Numbered from the stretch's first letter, positions 47,341 to 59,641 are shown. The stretch: 64,000 nucleotides of DNA from Cynocephalus volans (GCF_027409185.1 NC_084475.1:11676130-11740129); one strand, 5' to 3'. Notes: generated by a model from the sequence alone, not told the origin. Program-made: numbers and translations.

Positions 47341-48554
47341 GCATTATTGAAATGCTATAGGAAGCAGACTTCTTCATGGGTATGTATGCTTGCATGTTAG
47401 GTGGTTCTAATTATGAGAGTTGTTTTGTATCTGCTTTCTTGAATTCTCCATCCACTTTTCCTGGTTCTGGAATCGGGGCCTATAAAATCTTTCGATGACA
47501 GTCTTTCACACATGTTTCCTCCAAGCTATACAGCTCCATTTCCCACAACCATTTCTCAGAAGACAAATTATACACACTCCTGATGATACTAGTCCCTTCA
47601 GTAATGGATCAAACTTCTGCTTGAGGAATATGAGGCTCAAAATTATACGAAGATCTCCAGACATGATATGACCAGAAAAGAATTCAGAGAATCTGCACCT
47701 TTCCAAATCTTCCCATCCCTCCTCTTGGAGGCAGACTAAAGGTGGACTAGTTTTAGCAGCCCAGAACATATTCGCTTTACAATGGCCTACCCTTGGTTGG
47801 AAGATGAAGAATTTAATGTCAGAACTTATTGAACATTATTTTGCTCAAGCTTGCCATCACCTATTAAATTTATTTTTAAGTATATTTGTCGTTATCACCT
47901 TCAAACACATTATCTTCATCCAAGTAATTCTTGCCTGTGATTTCAAATTAAAATATTGCTAACAAGCATACAGCCAACCCTAACTGTCTCCCCTCCCTCC
48001 CCAGAACAAGTCATAAGGAAATTCATTTTCCGTGTTTTAATTATTCTTTTGTCAACTGCTTCAAAATAGCTTTAAGAAAAATAACCATATATCGCATTGA
48101 TTGGTGCATGAGGTTTCAGTTACCTGCAACTCCCCTCTCCATGCTTCCATAGCTCTGTCTTCTTAAAAGACGTGCATGTGCAATATTTTTATTATCTTGG
48201 CTACATAAAAATTGCTCGAGACTTAGCCTTTTATATGTAAAGTTACATATCATTTATTGCACATTTTTTTTTCTTAGAGTTTTTCTGATTAAGTCTTCAC
48301 ATCTCCTTTAACAACTCTAGAAATCAGTTTCACACCCTGTCAGACAACCCATCTGGTCAATTATTTTTTCCTGCAGACCTCTTTTGGGAGCCTCCGGTCC
48401 TCCTCCTGCAATCTGGACTGAGCACCCTGCAGGCCTGCTGCTCCTTTTTTGTCTTGTATTCATTCCAGAATTCTCTTTGTCTCTCTCCTGAGTTTCCCAC
48501 TTCTTAGATACTATTTCTTTATTTTCCTCGATTAGTTTCTTTGTTTTCCAGCAG
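47341..48554. other. No confident feature
   Basis: No recognised gene. Reverse-strand open frame 47506-47769 has no family resemblance. Confidence 0.4.
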
Positions 48555-48811
48555 TTTTCAAAAACAAAAATAATAATAATATAAGAGCATACAGTTTTTG
48601 AGAGTTTGCATGTTTGAACACTATTCTACCCAGGACAATGAGAAGATTGATTGGATATCGAATGCTACTATATACAAATTTTTTCCTCACAATTTTGAAG
48701 ACATTTATGCTTTGTCTTCTGAGAATGTTGAAATTGCTGCTGAGAGGTCCAAAGCTTTTGTTTCTAGTCATTCATATGTGATCTGTTTCACTTAAATCTT
48801 TAAGATCTTAC
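48555..48811 (-). mobile_element. Ancient L1M/HAL1 ORF1 region, antisense
   Basis: gagcatacagtttttgagagtttgcatg...gaagacatttatgctttgtcttctgag...gaaattgctgctgagaggtcc resembles reversed old L1M/HAL1 ORF1. It appears to resume at about 49500-49660, after the young L1. Confidence 0.5.
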
Positions 48812-48867
48812 ATCTGGCGAGGTTGTGGAAAAAAGGAACTCTCATACATTGTTGATGGGACTGCAAA

Positions 48868-49251
48868 ATGGTGCAGCCTCTATGGAAAATGGTATGGAGG
48901 TTCCTCAAACAATTGCAGATAGATCTACCATATGACCCAGCTATCCCACTGCTGGGAATATACCCAGAGGAATGGAAATCATCAAGTCAAAGGTATACCT
49001 GTTCCCCAGTGTTCATCGCAGCACTCTTTACAATAGCCAAGAGTTGGAACCAGCCCAAATGTCCATCATCGGATGAGTGGATACGGAAAATGTGGTACAT
49101 CTACACAATGGAATACTACTCAGCTATAAAACCGAATGAAATACTGCCATTTGCAACAACATGGATGGACCTTGAGAGAATTATATTAAGTGAAACAAGT
49201 CAGGCACAGAAAGAGAAATACCACATGTTCTCACTTATTGGTGGGAGCTAA
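48868..49251 (+). pseudogene. L1 ORF2 C-terminal fragment
   Basis: 127 open codons are nearly identical in protein to the window-start copy and to 28190-28570. It is the extreme C-terminus only and has no catalytic domain. Confidence 0.88.
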
Positions 49252-49269
49252 AAATAAATAAATAAATTC

Positions 49270-49330
49270 ACACACACACACACACACACACATACACACA
49301 CACACAAAAAAAAAAAACGGGGGGGGGGGA
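49270..49330. repeat. (CA)n, A-run and G-run in L1 3' UTR
   Basis: The same subfamily signature, here with one cata interruption and an A-run before the G-run. Confidence 0.88.
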
Positions 49331-49659
49331 AGAAGATATAACAACTACAATTCCTTGAAGTTGACATGACAAGCAAACAGAAAGGACATTGTTGGGTGGG
49401 AGGGAGGAGAAGGAGGAGGGAGGGAGGTTTCGGTGATGGGCCACAACAATCAACCACATTTATATCGACAAAATAAAAGTTAAAAAAAATAAAAAATAAG
49501 AAGGGCATTCTGACATTTTACAACTATCCTCTAATTTTCTTTTCTTTTCTATCACGTTGCCATTTCTTTGCCTGTTTTTTGTTATTTTCCTTCTGTTCTA
49601 CTTTTCAGCAGATTCAGTAATTCTCTTGACTTTAGTTTTGAAAACTTTTACTCTAGTTC

Positions 49660-50240
49660 ACTTTTGGAACTATTTATTAGGTATAATAGGAACACAGTAA
49701 AGTACACATGTGATAAGATTACAATTCGATGAATTTTCACAACTGAACGCACATATCTCACAAACCACATCCAGGAAGCAGAATACATCATCAGCACCCC
49801 CAAATCCCCTCATTTCTCTTCCGATTCTATGTCTTAAACTGTCCTCCACCCAAGTCCTGAATTCTAATAGCACAGGTTAGTTTTGCCCCATTTTATTATG
49901 TGGTTCTTTTTATAAATAAAATGTTATGGTATGTATACTTTTATTTATGGTTTGTTTCATTTTGCTAAACGTTTTGGTTATGAGATTCAAAATGATCTTT
50001 GTGTGCAGTTGTAGATTGTGCGTTGTCAATTTCTACTGCAGAGATGTACAGAGATATACGTCTTTTAAAATACACATATATATCACAATATGTGAGGGTA
50101 CTTCAAAAAGTTCACGGAAAAATGGAATTAAAAAATAATACAAATCTTTCCATCAACTTTTTGAAGACCTGTCATATATGATTCTAACCTATGCTCCTAA
50201 TTTTGGATAGTACCCTATTTTTGTTATTATGAATAATGCT
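49660..50240 (-). mobile_element. Ancient L1M 3' region, antisense
   Basis: The order taagattacaattcgatgaattttcacaact...ccaggaagcagaatacatcatcagcaccccc...ggttcttttataaataaaatg resembles reversed L1M. It is interrupted by the MITE at 50095-50169. Confidence 0.6.
50095..50169. mobile_element. Palindromic mariner-like MITE
   Basis: A 75-bp element: agggtacttcaaaaagttc at the left, ctttttgaagacct at the right, with aatggaatta and aatacaaatctttcc in between. It is mostly terminal inverted repeat, with no coding capacity. Confidence 0.8.
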
Positions 50241-50393
50241 GTTTTGTAAAATTCTAAAATGTCTTTGTTGAACGTTGTTACCCTAGAAATTGCAGCAAAA
50301 ACATAAGTAGTATGATACTATTTTTTACAATGAAACTAAATCATGTTCTGAGATTGCCTGTATGTGTGTGTATGTGCATGTGTGTGTATGTAA

Positions 50394-50464
<71 letters not shown>
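50394..50464. repeat. Long (TG)n microsatellite
   Basis: About 34 uninterrupted tg units, preceded by interrupted tg/tatg from about 50361. It is the longest pure dinucleotide run in the window. Confidence 0.95.
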
Positions 50465-50467
<3 letters not shown>

Positions 50468-50699
50468 CATAGGTAAGAGAGAAAAGTCATTGATTAAGTA
50501 TATTGAGAAGGAGGAAGGAAAATTGGATCAGGCAGGGAGAAGCCTAATGGTATCGATGGTATTGGTAATATTCTGGTTCTTAAATCGACTGGCAGATTTG
50601 TAGGTGTTTCCTGTATTATTTTGCTTTGTAACACAAGCATTTGTTGCATATATTCTTTTAAGTATTAAATAATACATCACTTCAAAAAAGTAGAATTTG

Positions 50700-50850
50700 A
50701 TCTGCTTTTTCTTCTTTTTAAAATTTTTTTTTATTTATTGAAACATAATTGATTGTACATATCCGTGGGGTACAGTATTGAATATCAGTACTCGTGTACA
50801 ATATGTGATGCTCAAATCAGGATAATTAGTATGTTTCATAGTATTCTGGT
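50700..50850 (-). mobile_element. Old L1 3' terminus, antisense
   Basis: tttatttattgaaacataattgattgtacatatccgtggggtacag...gtacaatatgtgatgctcaaatcagg is the reversed tail end of an L1MA-type 3' UTR. The same block occurs at 21270-21345. Confidence 0.85.
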
Positions 50851-51478
50851 TTTAATGAAACACTTTATTGTCATGCATTACTGAGATCTTCTGATAATGG
50901 CAGATCCTCAAGTGAATCAGCAAAACTAGCTCACAATCAACAATTTTGAAAATTCTTGAGAAATTGGCCTCTACGTCTTTGATGTGCATGTCCTAATCTC
51001 TCTTGTCACATTGCAGAAACTTCCTTTTATTTCCTCCTTTTGTGACAAATCATAGACTTGTTCCCACTGGTTAAATGCCTGAGCCTTCTTTACCATAAAT
51101 CATGGGATGGTGTGTCTTCTCGTTATCTGGTAAAATACACTAAGGAAAGACAAATACACACTGTATTTATTTTCCTCCATACCCTTGAATACTTTATATT
51201 GTCCTTGGAATAACAACTCTCTCTCTTTCCCTGCTGATTTAAAGGAAGAAAGATATAGATTGTTCCACTGCTGCTAGTAGCTTTCTTGCTACAAGATAAG
51301 CCAAACTCCAGAGGGAAGGGAGTGAAATGGATTTGTCATCTTGGTAAACTTTGGATCAAACCAACATTGAAGCCCACTTGATCTTTAGATTTTTCAGGTG
51401 TGAGTCATATCTTCCTTTATGTTTAAAGCTAGTTTGACCTAAGGATACTAATACATGCAAGATAAATAACTCTAATAC
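50851..51478. other. No confident feature
   Basis: No gene or repeat recognised. Confidence 0.4.
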
Positions 51479-51796
51479 ACATGCAACCAGCTCAGCAATG
51501 ACCACCAAGCCACAGCAAGAAGGGTCCCAGGTTCCCGAGCTGGGAAGGTGGGGGCCAAGGGCTTTTGCCTGCCCCCAACATCTGCACCGAGCCCAGCAAT
51601 GACCAAGCCACTGCTGGAAGCCCCCCTGGTCTCCCCTGTGGGAATGAGGGGGGTGCCACAGGCCTCAACCCCACCCCTCCCCCTTCCTCCTTCTTCCATC
51701 CATTTCCTTCCCTTTTCCTCTCTTCCCCCCACCTGCTCCACAACAACATCCTAGAATGTAAAAAATAATATTAATAAAATTACATTTTCTTAAAAA
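51479..51796 (+). mobile_element. Unclassified GC-rich retroposon
   Basis: A sharply bounded GC-rich block in AT-rich DNA. Two related ~115-bp units begin cagcaatgacca (51494 and 51594). A pyrimidine-rich tract (51662-51735), aataaa at about 51773 and an A-run (51791-51799) follow. Near-repeats aaataactctaatac (51464-51478) and aaataattttaaatac (51797-51812) may be a decayed target duplication. No coding frame makes sense. It looks like a nonautonomous L1-mobilised element, family unknown to me. Confidence 0.55.
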
Positions 51797-51812
51797 AAAT
51801 AATTTTAAATAC

Positions 51813-53439
51813 AATATCTAAGAACAATTGTGTCCAACAAAGAAAGGTAAATGTATTTTTCAAGAAATGCCACTTCCTTTAGCAAGAATACAAGCTTAAA
51901 CATGCAGGAAGTTAGTTGAAAATCCCCACAAATGAAATAGAAGTGAATGCCCTTCAAGACATTGAAGCATTTCTCAATGCCGTTTGATGAAATTTCAGTC
52001 AATTTGGCTCCTCTGTGGTATTCTTCATTAATAATCTCTGCAGCTTAGTAGTTATTTCTTAATGGTTATCATATATTTTTTCACCCCACTTTATTACTGT
52101 TTTTCTCCCATTGTGTGCGTATTTACTTTCTAATACAATGGATTTATTTTTCAAATGTTTTCTTAACTTCTAAAGTGAAGATAGGAATGCTAATAGAACA
52201 TTTCAATGCATTTAAAATAGAATTATTTTGGATTATAATGTGAAAGTAACTGTAGTCATAACTGAAAGCAATTTTGAATGTTCTAAAGGAATCCTTATTT
52301 TATTTCTTTTTTTAAATGTTAAACTACGGTGGTTGGATATGCCTGATGAACTCTCCCCTTACGCTTTCAATATGTTTCCCTTGGATATAAATGTTTTTAT
52401 ATCTTGGTTAATTTGCGTACACATTCCATTTCCACCCCAATTCAAATCCCTGCCAGTTCTCTCTGTCTGTATTTCACCTAGAGTAACACAGTCAGCTTCT
52501 GACGTTCCAGCTTAATTTCTGTCCCCCAAAGCAGCATTTTTGTGCTTGAGCAGATAGAGCTCTCATTTAAAATCTCTCTCTCTCTTTTCTCATTTGCACA
52601 TTTTCTATATCGCTTTTATCTGATTCTCCCACACACATCTTAAAAAGAAATAACGAATCTCAACTGATTCAACTTTAAGCACTGCATTTGCCAAAAAGGC
52701 ATTGAAAACAAAATACTCCCAAACTGCAGTATATTTTATAATCACAAATTTGCTCATTCCCACCGTCCCCAAGGGGACAGAGCACATATTATTATTCCAT
52801 TAAGGAAATGAAGACACTCTGAGCCAAGCAGACCTCTCTTTAGCTCTCTCCTCCCATTCCCCTGTTCTAAAACTTTCTCTGCATAAATAGTTCTGAAACC
52901 TTCTTAGCCATAACCTCGTGACTTGCAGAAAATTTTAAGGGTCATTCCTGCAGAGACTTTCAAAAGGCAGTCCATGTAGGTCCTACGCTCCATTTGAGAC
53001 AAAGCAGCTCAGCCTCTGAGATACATATTGCAGGTCTGTCTCATATTATACACAGAAGAAAAAAAAGGACTTGGTGTTAAAAATGTCTGAACGTAATTCT
53101 TCTATTAAAAGTTTCTTCATGAATACAGTACTCCAGATTTTTCCTCAGAACTGCCCAAATCAACAGAAAAGAAAACAATGACTGAAACCAAAAACGGTCA
53201 AAGCAAAATGTATTTTAACGTATAAATATTTTCAAGTAAATATGATGTAGAGAAGAAAACTTTTTTGATGATTCTACTTCTTGTTCATTTAAGAGCTTAT
53301 AAATTAAATATGTTTCATTAGTATTAAACACAAAATTAACCAAAGGCAGAGAACTGGTTTTATCATTGTTTTGAAGTATGTCTATCTTCTAATGCCCTAT
53401 GTGCAAGTTTAGGTTGTGTCTATTTATACAACTGAGAAA
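51813..53439. other. No confident feature
   Basis: AT-rich sequence. No gene, RNA or named repeat recognised. Confidence 0.4.
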
Positions 53440-54990
53440 ATCAGAAAATCATCTTAGAAATGTTAAAAAAAACCCCACTCATTTTTAATATTTTTTTCTT
53501 TTAAACTAATTAGTAGCTTAGAGAAAAGTTGCAAAAATAGTACAGAGAGTTCTCTTATGCCCTTCACTCTGCTTCTCCTAAGGCTGACAATTCATATAGT
53601 ATAATTATCAAAACCAGGGAATTAACATTGGCATCATACTATTAACTAAACTACAAATATTGTTTAAGTTTCATTGTTTTTTTTTCCACAGAAATCCTTT
53701 TCTTTTCCAGGGTCCAGTCCAGGATTCCACATCACATTTAATTACTGTGTCTTTCTGGTTTCCTTCGATCAGCTAACTCTTCACAATTTCCTTGTTTTTC
53801 ATGATCTTTACATGTTTGATGAATACTAGTCAATTATTTTGTAAAGTTTCTTTCAGTTTGGGTCTGCCTGATACTTTCTCATGTTTACATCGAGAGTGTG
53901 AATTTTTGGCACGACTACTGCAGAAGAGACATTGTGCCGTTCTCTGTATGATGTCAATGTCATTACTGAAGATTACTTGGTTAGGGTGGAGCCTGTCAGT
54001 TTTTTCCACAGTAACATTATTATTTTTCTCTTTGTTGTAAATAATGTCTTGAGGGAGATACTTTGAGACTATGCAAATATTTCGTTTTGCTTCAAACTCT
54101 GACACATTGATTTTAGATTCCATAGTCACTCTATATAATACTTAATGTAAATATTGCATAATATTTATATTTCAGAATTTTAGGTTCATATTATGTAATA
54201 TAAACACTTTGTAATACTTAAACTAGGTATATTTTGATTTTATAATAATTTAATGATGATTATTAACAATTATTACTGTGATGTCTGCCAATGATGATTT
54301 TGTATTTCTCTTATCGTTTTTATATTTATTAATTGGAATTCTTCTGTAAAGAAGAGCTGTTTCTTATCCCCATTTATTATTTATTTATGCATTTATTGAT
54401 AACAGTATGGGCTCATGGATACTAGGGTACTCTTAAAAGTTTGTGGAAAAACAGAATTGAAAGACAATACAAATCTTTCCATGAACTTTTTGAAGTACCC
54501 CTGTATTTATTTTATTCTATGGGTTATAATCTACAATAATTATTATTTATTTCTTTTGTTGCCAAATTGTTCTAGCTTTGATTACTGGTATCTCCTTCAT
54601 ATTTGCTCCTGGTTGCTTCAAATGCTCCCATTCTTTTTCAAGCACTTCTGTATTTTTTTGCACCACAAAATATTCTTCATTCATCTTATATTTTACCTTG
54701 CCTCAACCCTGGAATGTTTTTCAAAAAGATGTGGCTTCTTTTACTGGAGAATGGCATTTAAATACCAATATCTTGGTGCTAGAAGTGTTTATTACTCCTG
54801 AGTTGTCACTATTCCTTGGTCCTCTATGCGGACAGAGCCACAAAGTACGTGCTAACTCGTATGTAAATCTAATTCATGTATATGCTAACTCATGTCTGTC
54901 CCCTTCTTTTGTATGTGAAGAATTACATCCTATAGGCAATCTTTTACTAAAAGCAATGGCAATTTTCTCACTTACATTCATCTAGCTATT
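53440..54990 (-). mobile_element. Ancient L1ME 3' UTR, antisense
   Basis: Reversed L1ME landmarks: gaaaagttgcaaaaatagtacagagag, aaaccagggaattaacattgg, ccagtccaggattccacatcac and acttggttagggtggagcctgtcag. After a MITE, the ctggttgcttcaaatgctcccattc...ctcaaccctggaatg part follows. It is one old element with later insertions. Confidence 0.8.
54424..54501. mobile_element. Palindromic mariner-like MITE
   Basis: A 78-bp element with agggtactcttaaaagtt at the left, gaactttttgaagtacccct at the right and a caatacaaatctttcc centre. It is the third copy of this family in the window. Confidence 0.82.
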
Positions 54991-55481
54991 TTAAGCTATG
55001 AGAATATGTTATTTGGGAATGTATTTATTGGGGATTAAATCAAGATATTTTAATATTCAGTGTAAAAACATAGCTAACTAATGTACATGTTTGTTTTTTG
55101 ACTTAGACACTTGGAAAAACATCTGCTCCACTTCTAACTAAAGGAATGAGGTCTCTTATTTGGGCATCTTATTGGGAGATTCTGCCTTGGTACTTACCGA
55201 ACAGGAAAAGCTGAGCCTTTCTAGCTCTTATTAAAAAGAAAAAAGAAAAAAAAAATCACCAAGCAAATAGCTAGTATTCCAATTAGTGGAGGGTAATTTT
55301 GAAAAATATATTAAGGGCTTGCTCTTTAATCCAGTATTTATTTTATCACTATTTGTAATGGTGAAAACTTGAAACAAATTAAATGTCAAACAATGATACT
55401 TACTCAAACATGTTATAGTACATGAATAAGATTAGCTAAAATGCAACCAGTAAACCATTATGTTCTCAAAAAGTATTTATA
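54991..55481. other. Mostly unclassified; possible old L1 in sense near the end
   Basis: 55345-55475 (ttgtaatggtgaaaacttgaaac...aatgtcaaacaatgatac) resembles old L1ME ORF2 3' sequence. The rest is unrecognised. Confidence 0.4.
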
Positions 55482-55584
55482 GCGCTCACTTCAGGAGCAT
55501 ATATGCTAAAATTGGAAAAATATAGAGAAGATTAACATGACCTCTGTGCAAGAATGACGTGAAAATTCATGAAGTGTTCCATAT
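55482..55584 (+). pseudogene. RNU6P: U6 snRNA pseudogene
   Basis: About 103 bp corresponds to nearly the entire U6 spliceosomal RNA: gcgctcacttcaggagcatatatgctaaaattgga at the 5' end, an acagagaagatta-like catalytic core (here atagagaagattaacatga), the cctctgtgcaagaatgacgtg internal stem region and a ttccatat end. Around 15 substitutions, one inside the ACAGAGA box (atagaga), and the lack of an upstream TATA/PSE arrangement or T-run terminator argue against function. It is a typical retrotransposed U6 copy. Confidence 0.93.
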
Positions 55585-56870
55585 CAAAGACAAAAATTTG
55601 GTGATTTTTCTGAAGTTACATTAATTTAGGTTCATTTGGGCCTATGCATCTGCATGGAAGTGCCTAAGAATCTAAAAAATGCATTGCAATACATAAGAAT
55701 CAAAGACATGTCTATTTACAGTTAAACATAGATCTATGTAATATTAGAAATAAGGTTACAAACAGAATTCAGAATCAATGAAATTTTAATATTTTAAATG
55801 AGATTATTAGTCATGACATGTAAAATAATCTCCAGTTTGTGTAGGTACACAATCAAATCACTGAAAGTTTTGGGCATTTTGCTTTAGTTGTCACAAAAAA
55901 AAAAAAATGCTTATACATCAAAATATTGCTAGTGGTTATCTCCTATCAGAAGATAAGGAAAAACATATATCTACCTTCATTGATTTATTTTTCTTTCACT
56001 TATTAATGGTTTCTATGTTGTTTCTATTTAATATACATTTTTTCTTATGTACTTTAAATAAATATATTCAAAATAAAAAGTATTTAATAGAAAATATTAT
56101 GAAAACATTTTCAGCTAAATGCATAGTGTACAAAGTATTATGGTTTCAACATTTAGATATATGAGTGTACAAAAATGCATATGTACACATATGTGTGCAT
56201 GCATAATTTTATGCAAATTTGTGAATATGCATATGTGTATATATACATAGAGACCTCTTATAATTGTATCATATATATATGTATAAAATATTAACAAATG
56301 GATGATGAGTCCATTTATAATATTTATGTTCTATTTATATTTTTTTCTAGGGATGAGATTTTCTATAAAATATTTTATGAAAATAAATTGATAGTATTTA
56401 ATATCTGAATTCATTCTATTAAACAGTCATTTTGACCTACAACATATAATAGGCACCAAGATCTGAGTCCCACTCAAAATCAATCTATCTTATATACAGT
56501 TTACTTATAGAAGTTTCCTTTTATTTTTAATTGGTGGAAAGTTTTTACATAGTGGATGCTGAATTTTATCAAATAATTCTTCTGTATCTATTCATATATT
56601 TACATATTATTTCTTTACACTTTAGTGTGGAAAATTACATTAATTTATTTCTGAGTGTCTTAGCTGGTTCCGATCTAACGAAGCATGACTTTTTCTTAGA
56701 GAAACGTCCAATGCAAGTGACTCTTATAATCTGACCAGTTACTATTTTAAGGCTAATTTAAACTTATCATTTCCTGGATGATTAGAAGTGGTATTCAAGT
56801 TATTTGAAGTAAACCCAAGGTAGATGTATATTTATAATGCATTGATGATGCTCAAATTAGAGACCTAGAA
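55585..56870. other. No confident feature
   Basis: AT-rich, with alternating ta/ca patches at 56160-56290. No gene seen. Confidence 0.4.
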
Positions 56871-56874
56871 CAGC

Positions 56875-56965
56875 TTTTTCCAAAGCATGTTCTGAAGATC
56901 ACTAATTCCACAGGATGCTGAAATTGACTTCCATAGTCAACGAAGTTTAGAATACCAGGTACTAT
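56875..56965. mobile_element. Possible hAT-type MITE relic
   Basis: gctttttccaaagcatgttctgaagatcactaattccacaggatgct...gtcaacgaagtttagaatacc resembles a short mammalian Charlie-type repeat with mirrored ends. It is decayed. Confidence 0.35.
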
Positions 56966-58130
56966 GTATCTGCTACTTAGAGAATCTCAATATATGTTCC
57001 CAAATTAAAGATTCTTATAAACTCTGAAGAATCACTTATTCGTCTTATTTAGTCAAGTATTTCACAAATTTATTGGACCGTGGGAACTTTTTCTCATCAC
57101 TTATTAACAGCTTATGAAGCCATTAACATACTTGGGAAAAGTTTTGTCTATTATAAATGAACATCTTTGAAAATTTCTATCAAGTTAGGATTTATTAATT
57201 TGTGATAATCTACAGATTTAGCAAATTTATACTTTCCTTTACAATTTATGTAAAAATACAATTTGTGATTCTGTGAAGAGCACAAAAATATAAGTTGAAA
57301 AGACAGCATCGATTGCTCATATCTAAATAATTGTTAAACTTCAGAGTAGACTCAAACATTCCCTTTAACTATCATATTTTTCCAGGAATAAATAATTTAT
57401 TGATGACTCTTTCAGAATAAGTTAAATTAAAGCACCAAACACACCCTTTCTACAATGGGGAAAAAGAGGTAAATCATGACAAAAAAGTAAAATTTTAAAT
57501 TTGTGAGTGGCAATTGCATTTTTATACCTGTACCTCAGAAATCTTGATATTAAACTTAACATACCAAAACCTCATTTACCTGAAGTGCCATAATTCTGAA
57601 TTTTGAATAGTTTAACATGGTAAAGGCATCTGCTGAAATTAACTTTTGCAATATAAGTGAAAGAGAATATTAAAGGCCAATTAAAATGATGGAAGCGACA
57701 GTTCAGTGGACGTTAAAATTTCTTTCTTCTTTTGTGACTATTTAATATTCTAATTAAAAATCTCTCTTATCTACTTGCAAAAGCACTTGCAAACTCTACA
57801 TAACACTGAGTCTGAGTAATCTTTCCCCACGCCAGTCAGTATGCATGAACTGGAAGATGCTTTGCAGATAGATTCTTTTAAAATTGCTTCTTTATTAATT
57901 ACCATGACACAATGCTTCTTTCATTTCTTTAATATACTTGCTCACTCAGAGTTCTTTCTACATCTTAGAATTCTTTGTCACCTCTTTTCTGAGGTCAGGG
58001 AAAATGTACAAGGTATTTTTGAGGCATCTAAGTAATGAAAAGAATTATGATTAAGCAAATCTTGTAGTCATAAAAGTTTTTTTTTCTGTTTTTTTTTTTT
58101 CTGTTCCCCTTATATAATAATGGGATAAAA
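56966..58130. other. No confident feature
   Basis: AT-rich sequence with T-runs at 58077-58101. No gene seen. Confidence 0.4.
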
Positions 58131-58134
58131 GGAA

Positions 58135-58292
58135 GGAGGCTAATATTTATTGAGCAGCTAATGTGTATAAACATTATGTTGGGAACTTCATATACCTTGC
58201 AAGCCTGACAACGAACCTCCAATCATCTCCATTTTGCATACGAGCAAAAGCCTGGGACGGTCACTCAGCCAATAAGCGGTTGGCTTGGACAG
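58135..58292 (-). mobile_element. MIR SINE, split by ERV-L
   Basis: taatatttattgagcagctaatgtg...ccattttgcatacgagcaaaagcc...tcactcagccaataagcgg is reversed MIR. It seems to continue after the provirus at 62264 (ggaactcaaattcttgctc). Confidence 0.7.
58288..58292 (+). repeat. ERV-L 5' target-site duplication
   Basis: gacag, matching 62259-62263. Confidence 0.85.
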
Positions 58293-58804
58293 TGTGAAGA
58301 TTAATTCTAGAAGTCAACTTGGTTAGATGAAGGAATGCTGAGAAACCTGGTAAAGCTATCATTTCAGGCGTGTCCATGAGGGTGTTTCCAGCAGAGATTA
58401 GTATGAGAGTCTGAGTGGCCTGGGTGGGAAAGACCCACCCTCAGTGTGGGTGGGAACCATCCAGTCCACTGGGGGTCCAGAGAGAATAAAAGACAGAGGA
58501 AAGAGGTGAGGCTCTCTCGATCCACTGGAGCTGGAATACACTCTTCTCTCCTGTCCATGGACATCAGAGCTCGAGATTCTTCAGCTTTTGGGTTCCAGAA
58601 CTTACACCAAGGACACCATCAGCTTCCTTGGTTTTGAGCCCTTTGGACTTGGACTGAGCCACGCTACTGGCATTCAGTTTATAGATGGCCTATGGTGGGA
58701 CTTTTCTTCATAGCCACGTGACCTAATTCCCCTAATAAATCCCTCTCATATAATTATAACATATCCTATTGATTCTGTCTCTCTGGAGAACCCTGACGAA
58801 TACA
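58293..58804 (+). repeat. ERV-L 5' LTR (MLT2-like)
   Basis: 512 bp beginning tgtgaagatt and ending aataca. An aataaa is present near the 3' end (cctaataaatccc at about 58730). By my hand alignment it differs from the 3' LTR at about 25 positions (~5%), six of which lie in the first 25 bp. Confidence 0.93.
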
Positions 58805-58809
58805 GATTT

Positions 58810-58823
58810 TAGTACCAGGAGTG
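58810..58823 (+). other. Primer-binding site, tRNA-Leu type
   Basis: tagtaccaggagtg, six bases after the LTR end, fits the tRNA-Leu primer that gives ERV-L its name, with a mutation of the leading tgg. Confidence 0.7.
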
Positions 58824-59031
58824 CTTCTAAAGAAACAGAATCTTAAAGATGAATTTCTTCAATTGGTTTCAGGGCGTTAGACCTAAAAATGCTAACAGAT
58901 TGACTTCTAATAATATGGAGAGCACTGAGTCCTTGTCGTGAACTGTTTAAAGAGATATGCAAGATAAATCCATTTGATGGTCCTGATTCACCGCTTGTAA
59001 AAGTGAGTCTGTACGTAATACTTTTGAGTAT

Positions 59032-59601
59032 TTGTGGAAATGTGAGGACTATAATGCCATTGGCTGGTTGCTCGTCACGACACTGGATAAACTGAAGAGA
59101 GAAAGGGGGCAGCTCAGTGAAGTGATTTCTCAGCTCAAGCGCCACACAGATGACCTAAAAGTTTCTAGGTGTGCTCTAGGCCAGAATCTTCTCTCCAGTA
59201 CCAGCAGGGCTGAAATTGCCAAAAAGCAAACACAAGCCTTCATTATAAGATTGGCTGAACTCCAGTGGCAGTTGAATTATCAGCCTCGCAGGGAACCTAC
59301 TGCTAAAGTGAGAGCATTAGTTGGGAAAGAATGGGATCCTGCAAGTTGGGATGGGGACATGTGGCAAGACCCTGATGAAGCTGGGGACATGGAACCCCTA
59401 AATTGCGTTGAGGCTTGTTCACTAGAAGTGAACTCCCAATCCTCATCCCCAGAGACAGTGGCTTTTCTACCTCCACCTGAGGGGATTAATTCTTCATTGC
59501 CTAAGGAAACAGTAATGGCTTCCCCGAGTCAGATACTGAGCAAGACAATGCCGATTCTCCTCAGGACCCACCCCCACCTCCTGTCTTTGACCCATAACTA
59601 G
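59032..59601 (+). pseudogene. ERV-L gag, N-terminal remnant
   Basis: A 189-codon frame. Residues ~15-85 are rich in charged heptads (LDKLKRERGQLSEVISQLK) and look like a coiled coil, followed by an acidic, Pro/Ser-rich linker. Position directly after the leader and similarity in layout to ERV-L gag support the call. It is in a different frame from the next gag segment, so a +1/-2 shift lies near 59560-59640. It is non-functional as it stands. Confidence 0.75.
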
Positions 59602-59641
59602 ACTCAAGGCCCAGCAAGCCCCTAAAGGTGAGATACATAGT

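Larger units (their letters stand above)
48812..49499 (+). mobile_element. Young 5'-truncated L1
   Basis: This copy starts at the ORF2 Cys-knuckle region (ctggcgaggttgtgg) and runs through ORF2's end (stop at 49249-49251), (CA)n, A-run, G-run, G-rich tract and an A-rich tail. A 1-bp loss at about 48828-48834 shifts the frame upstream of 48868. No convincing target duplication was seen, so a target deletion is possible. Confidence 0.95.

Noticed and set aside
48790-49530. A target-site duplication for the young L1 at 48812
   Set aside because: Candidates such as taagatcttaca against ataagaagggca match too poorly to support one.
55482-55584. A functional U6 gene
   Set aside because: Many substitutions including the ACAGAGA box, no T-run terminator directly after the RNA end, and no upstream PSE/TATA arrangement that I can see.
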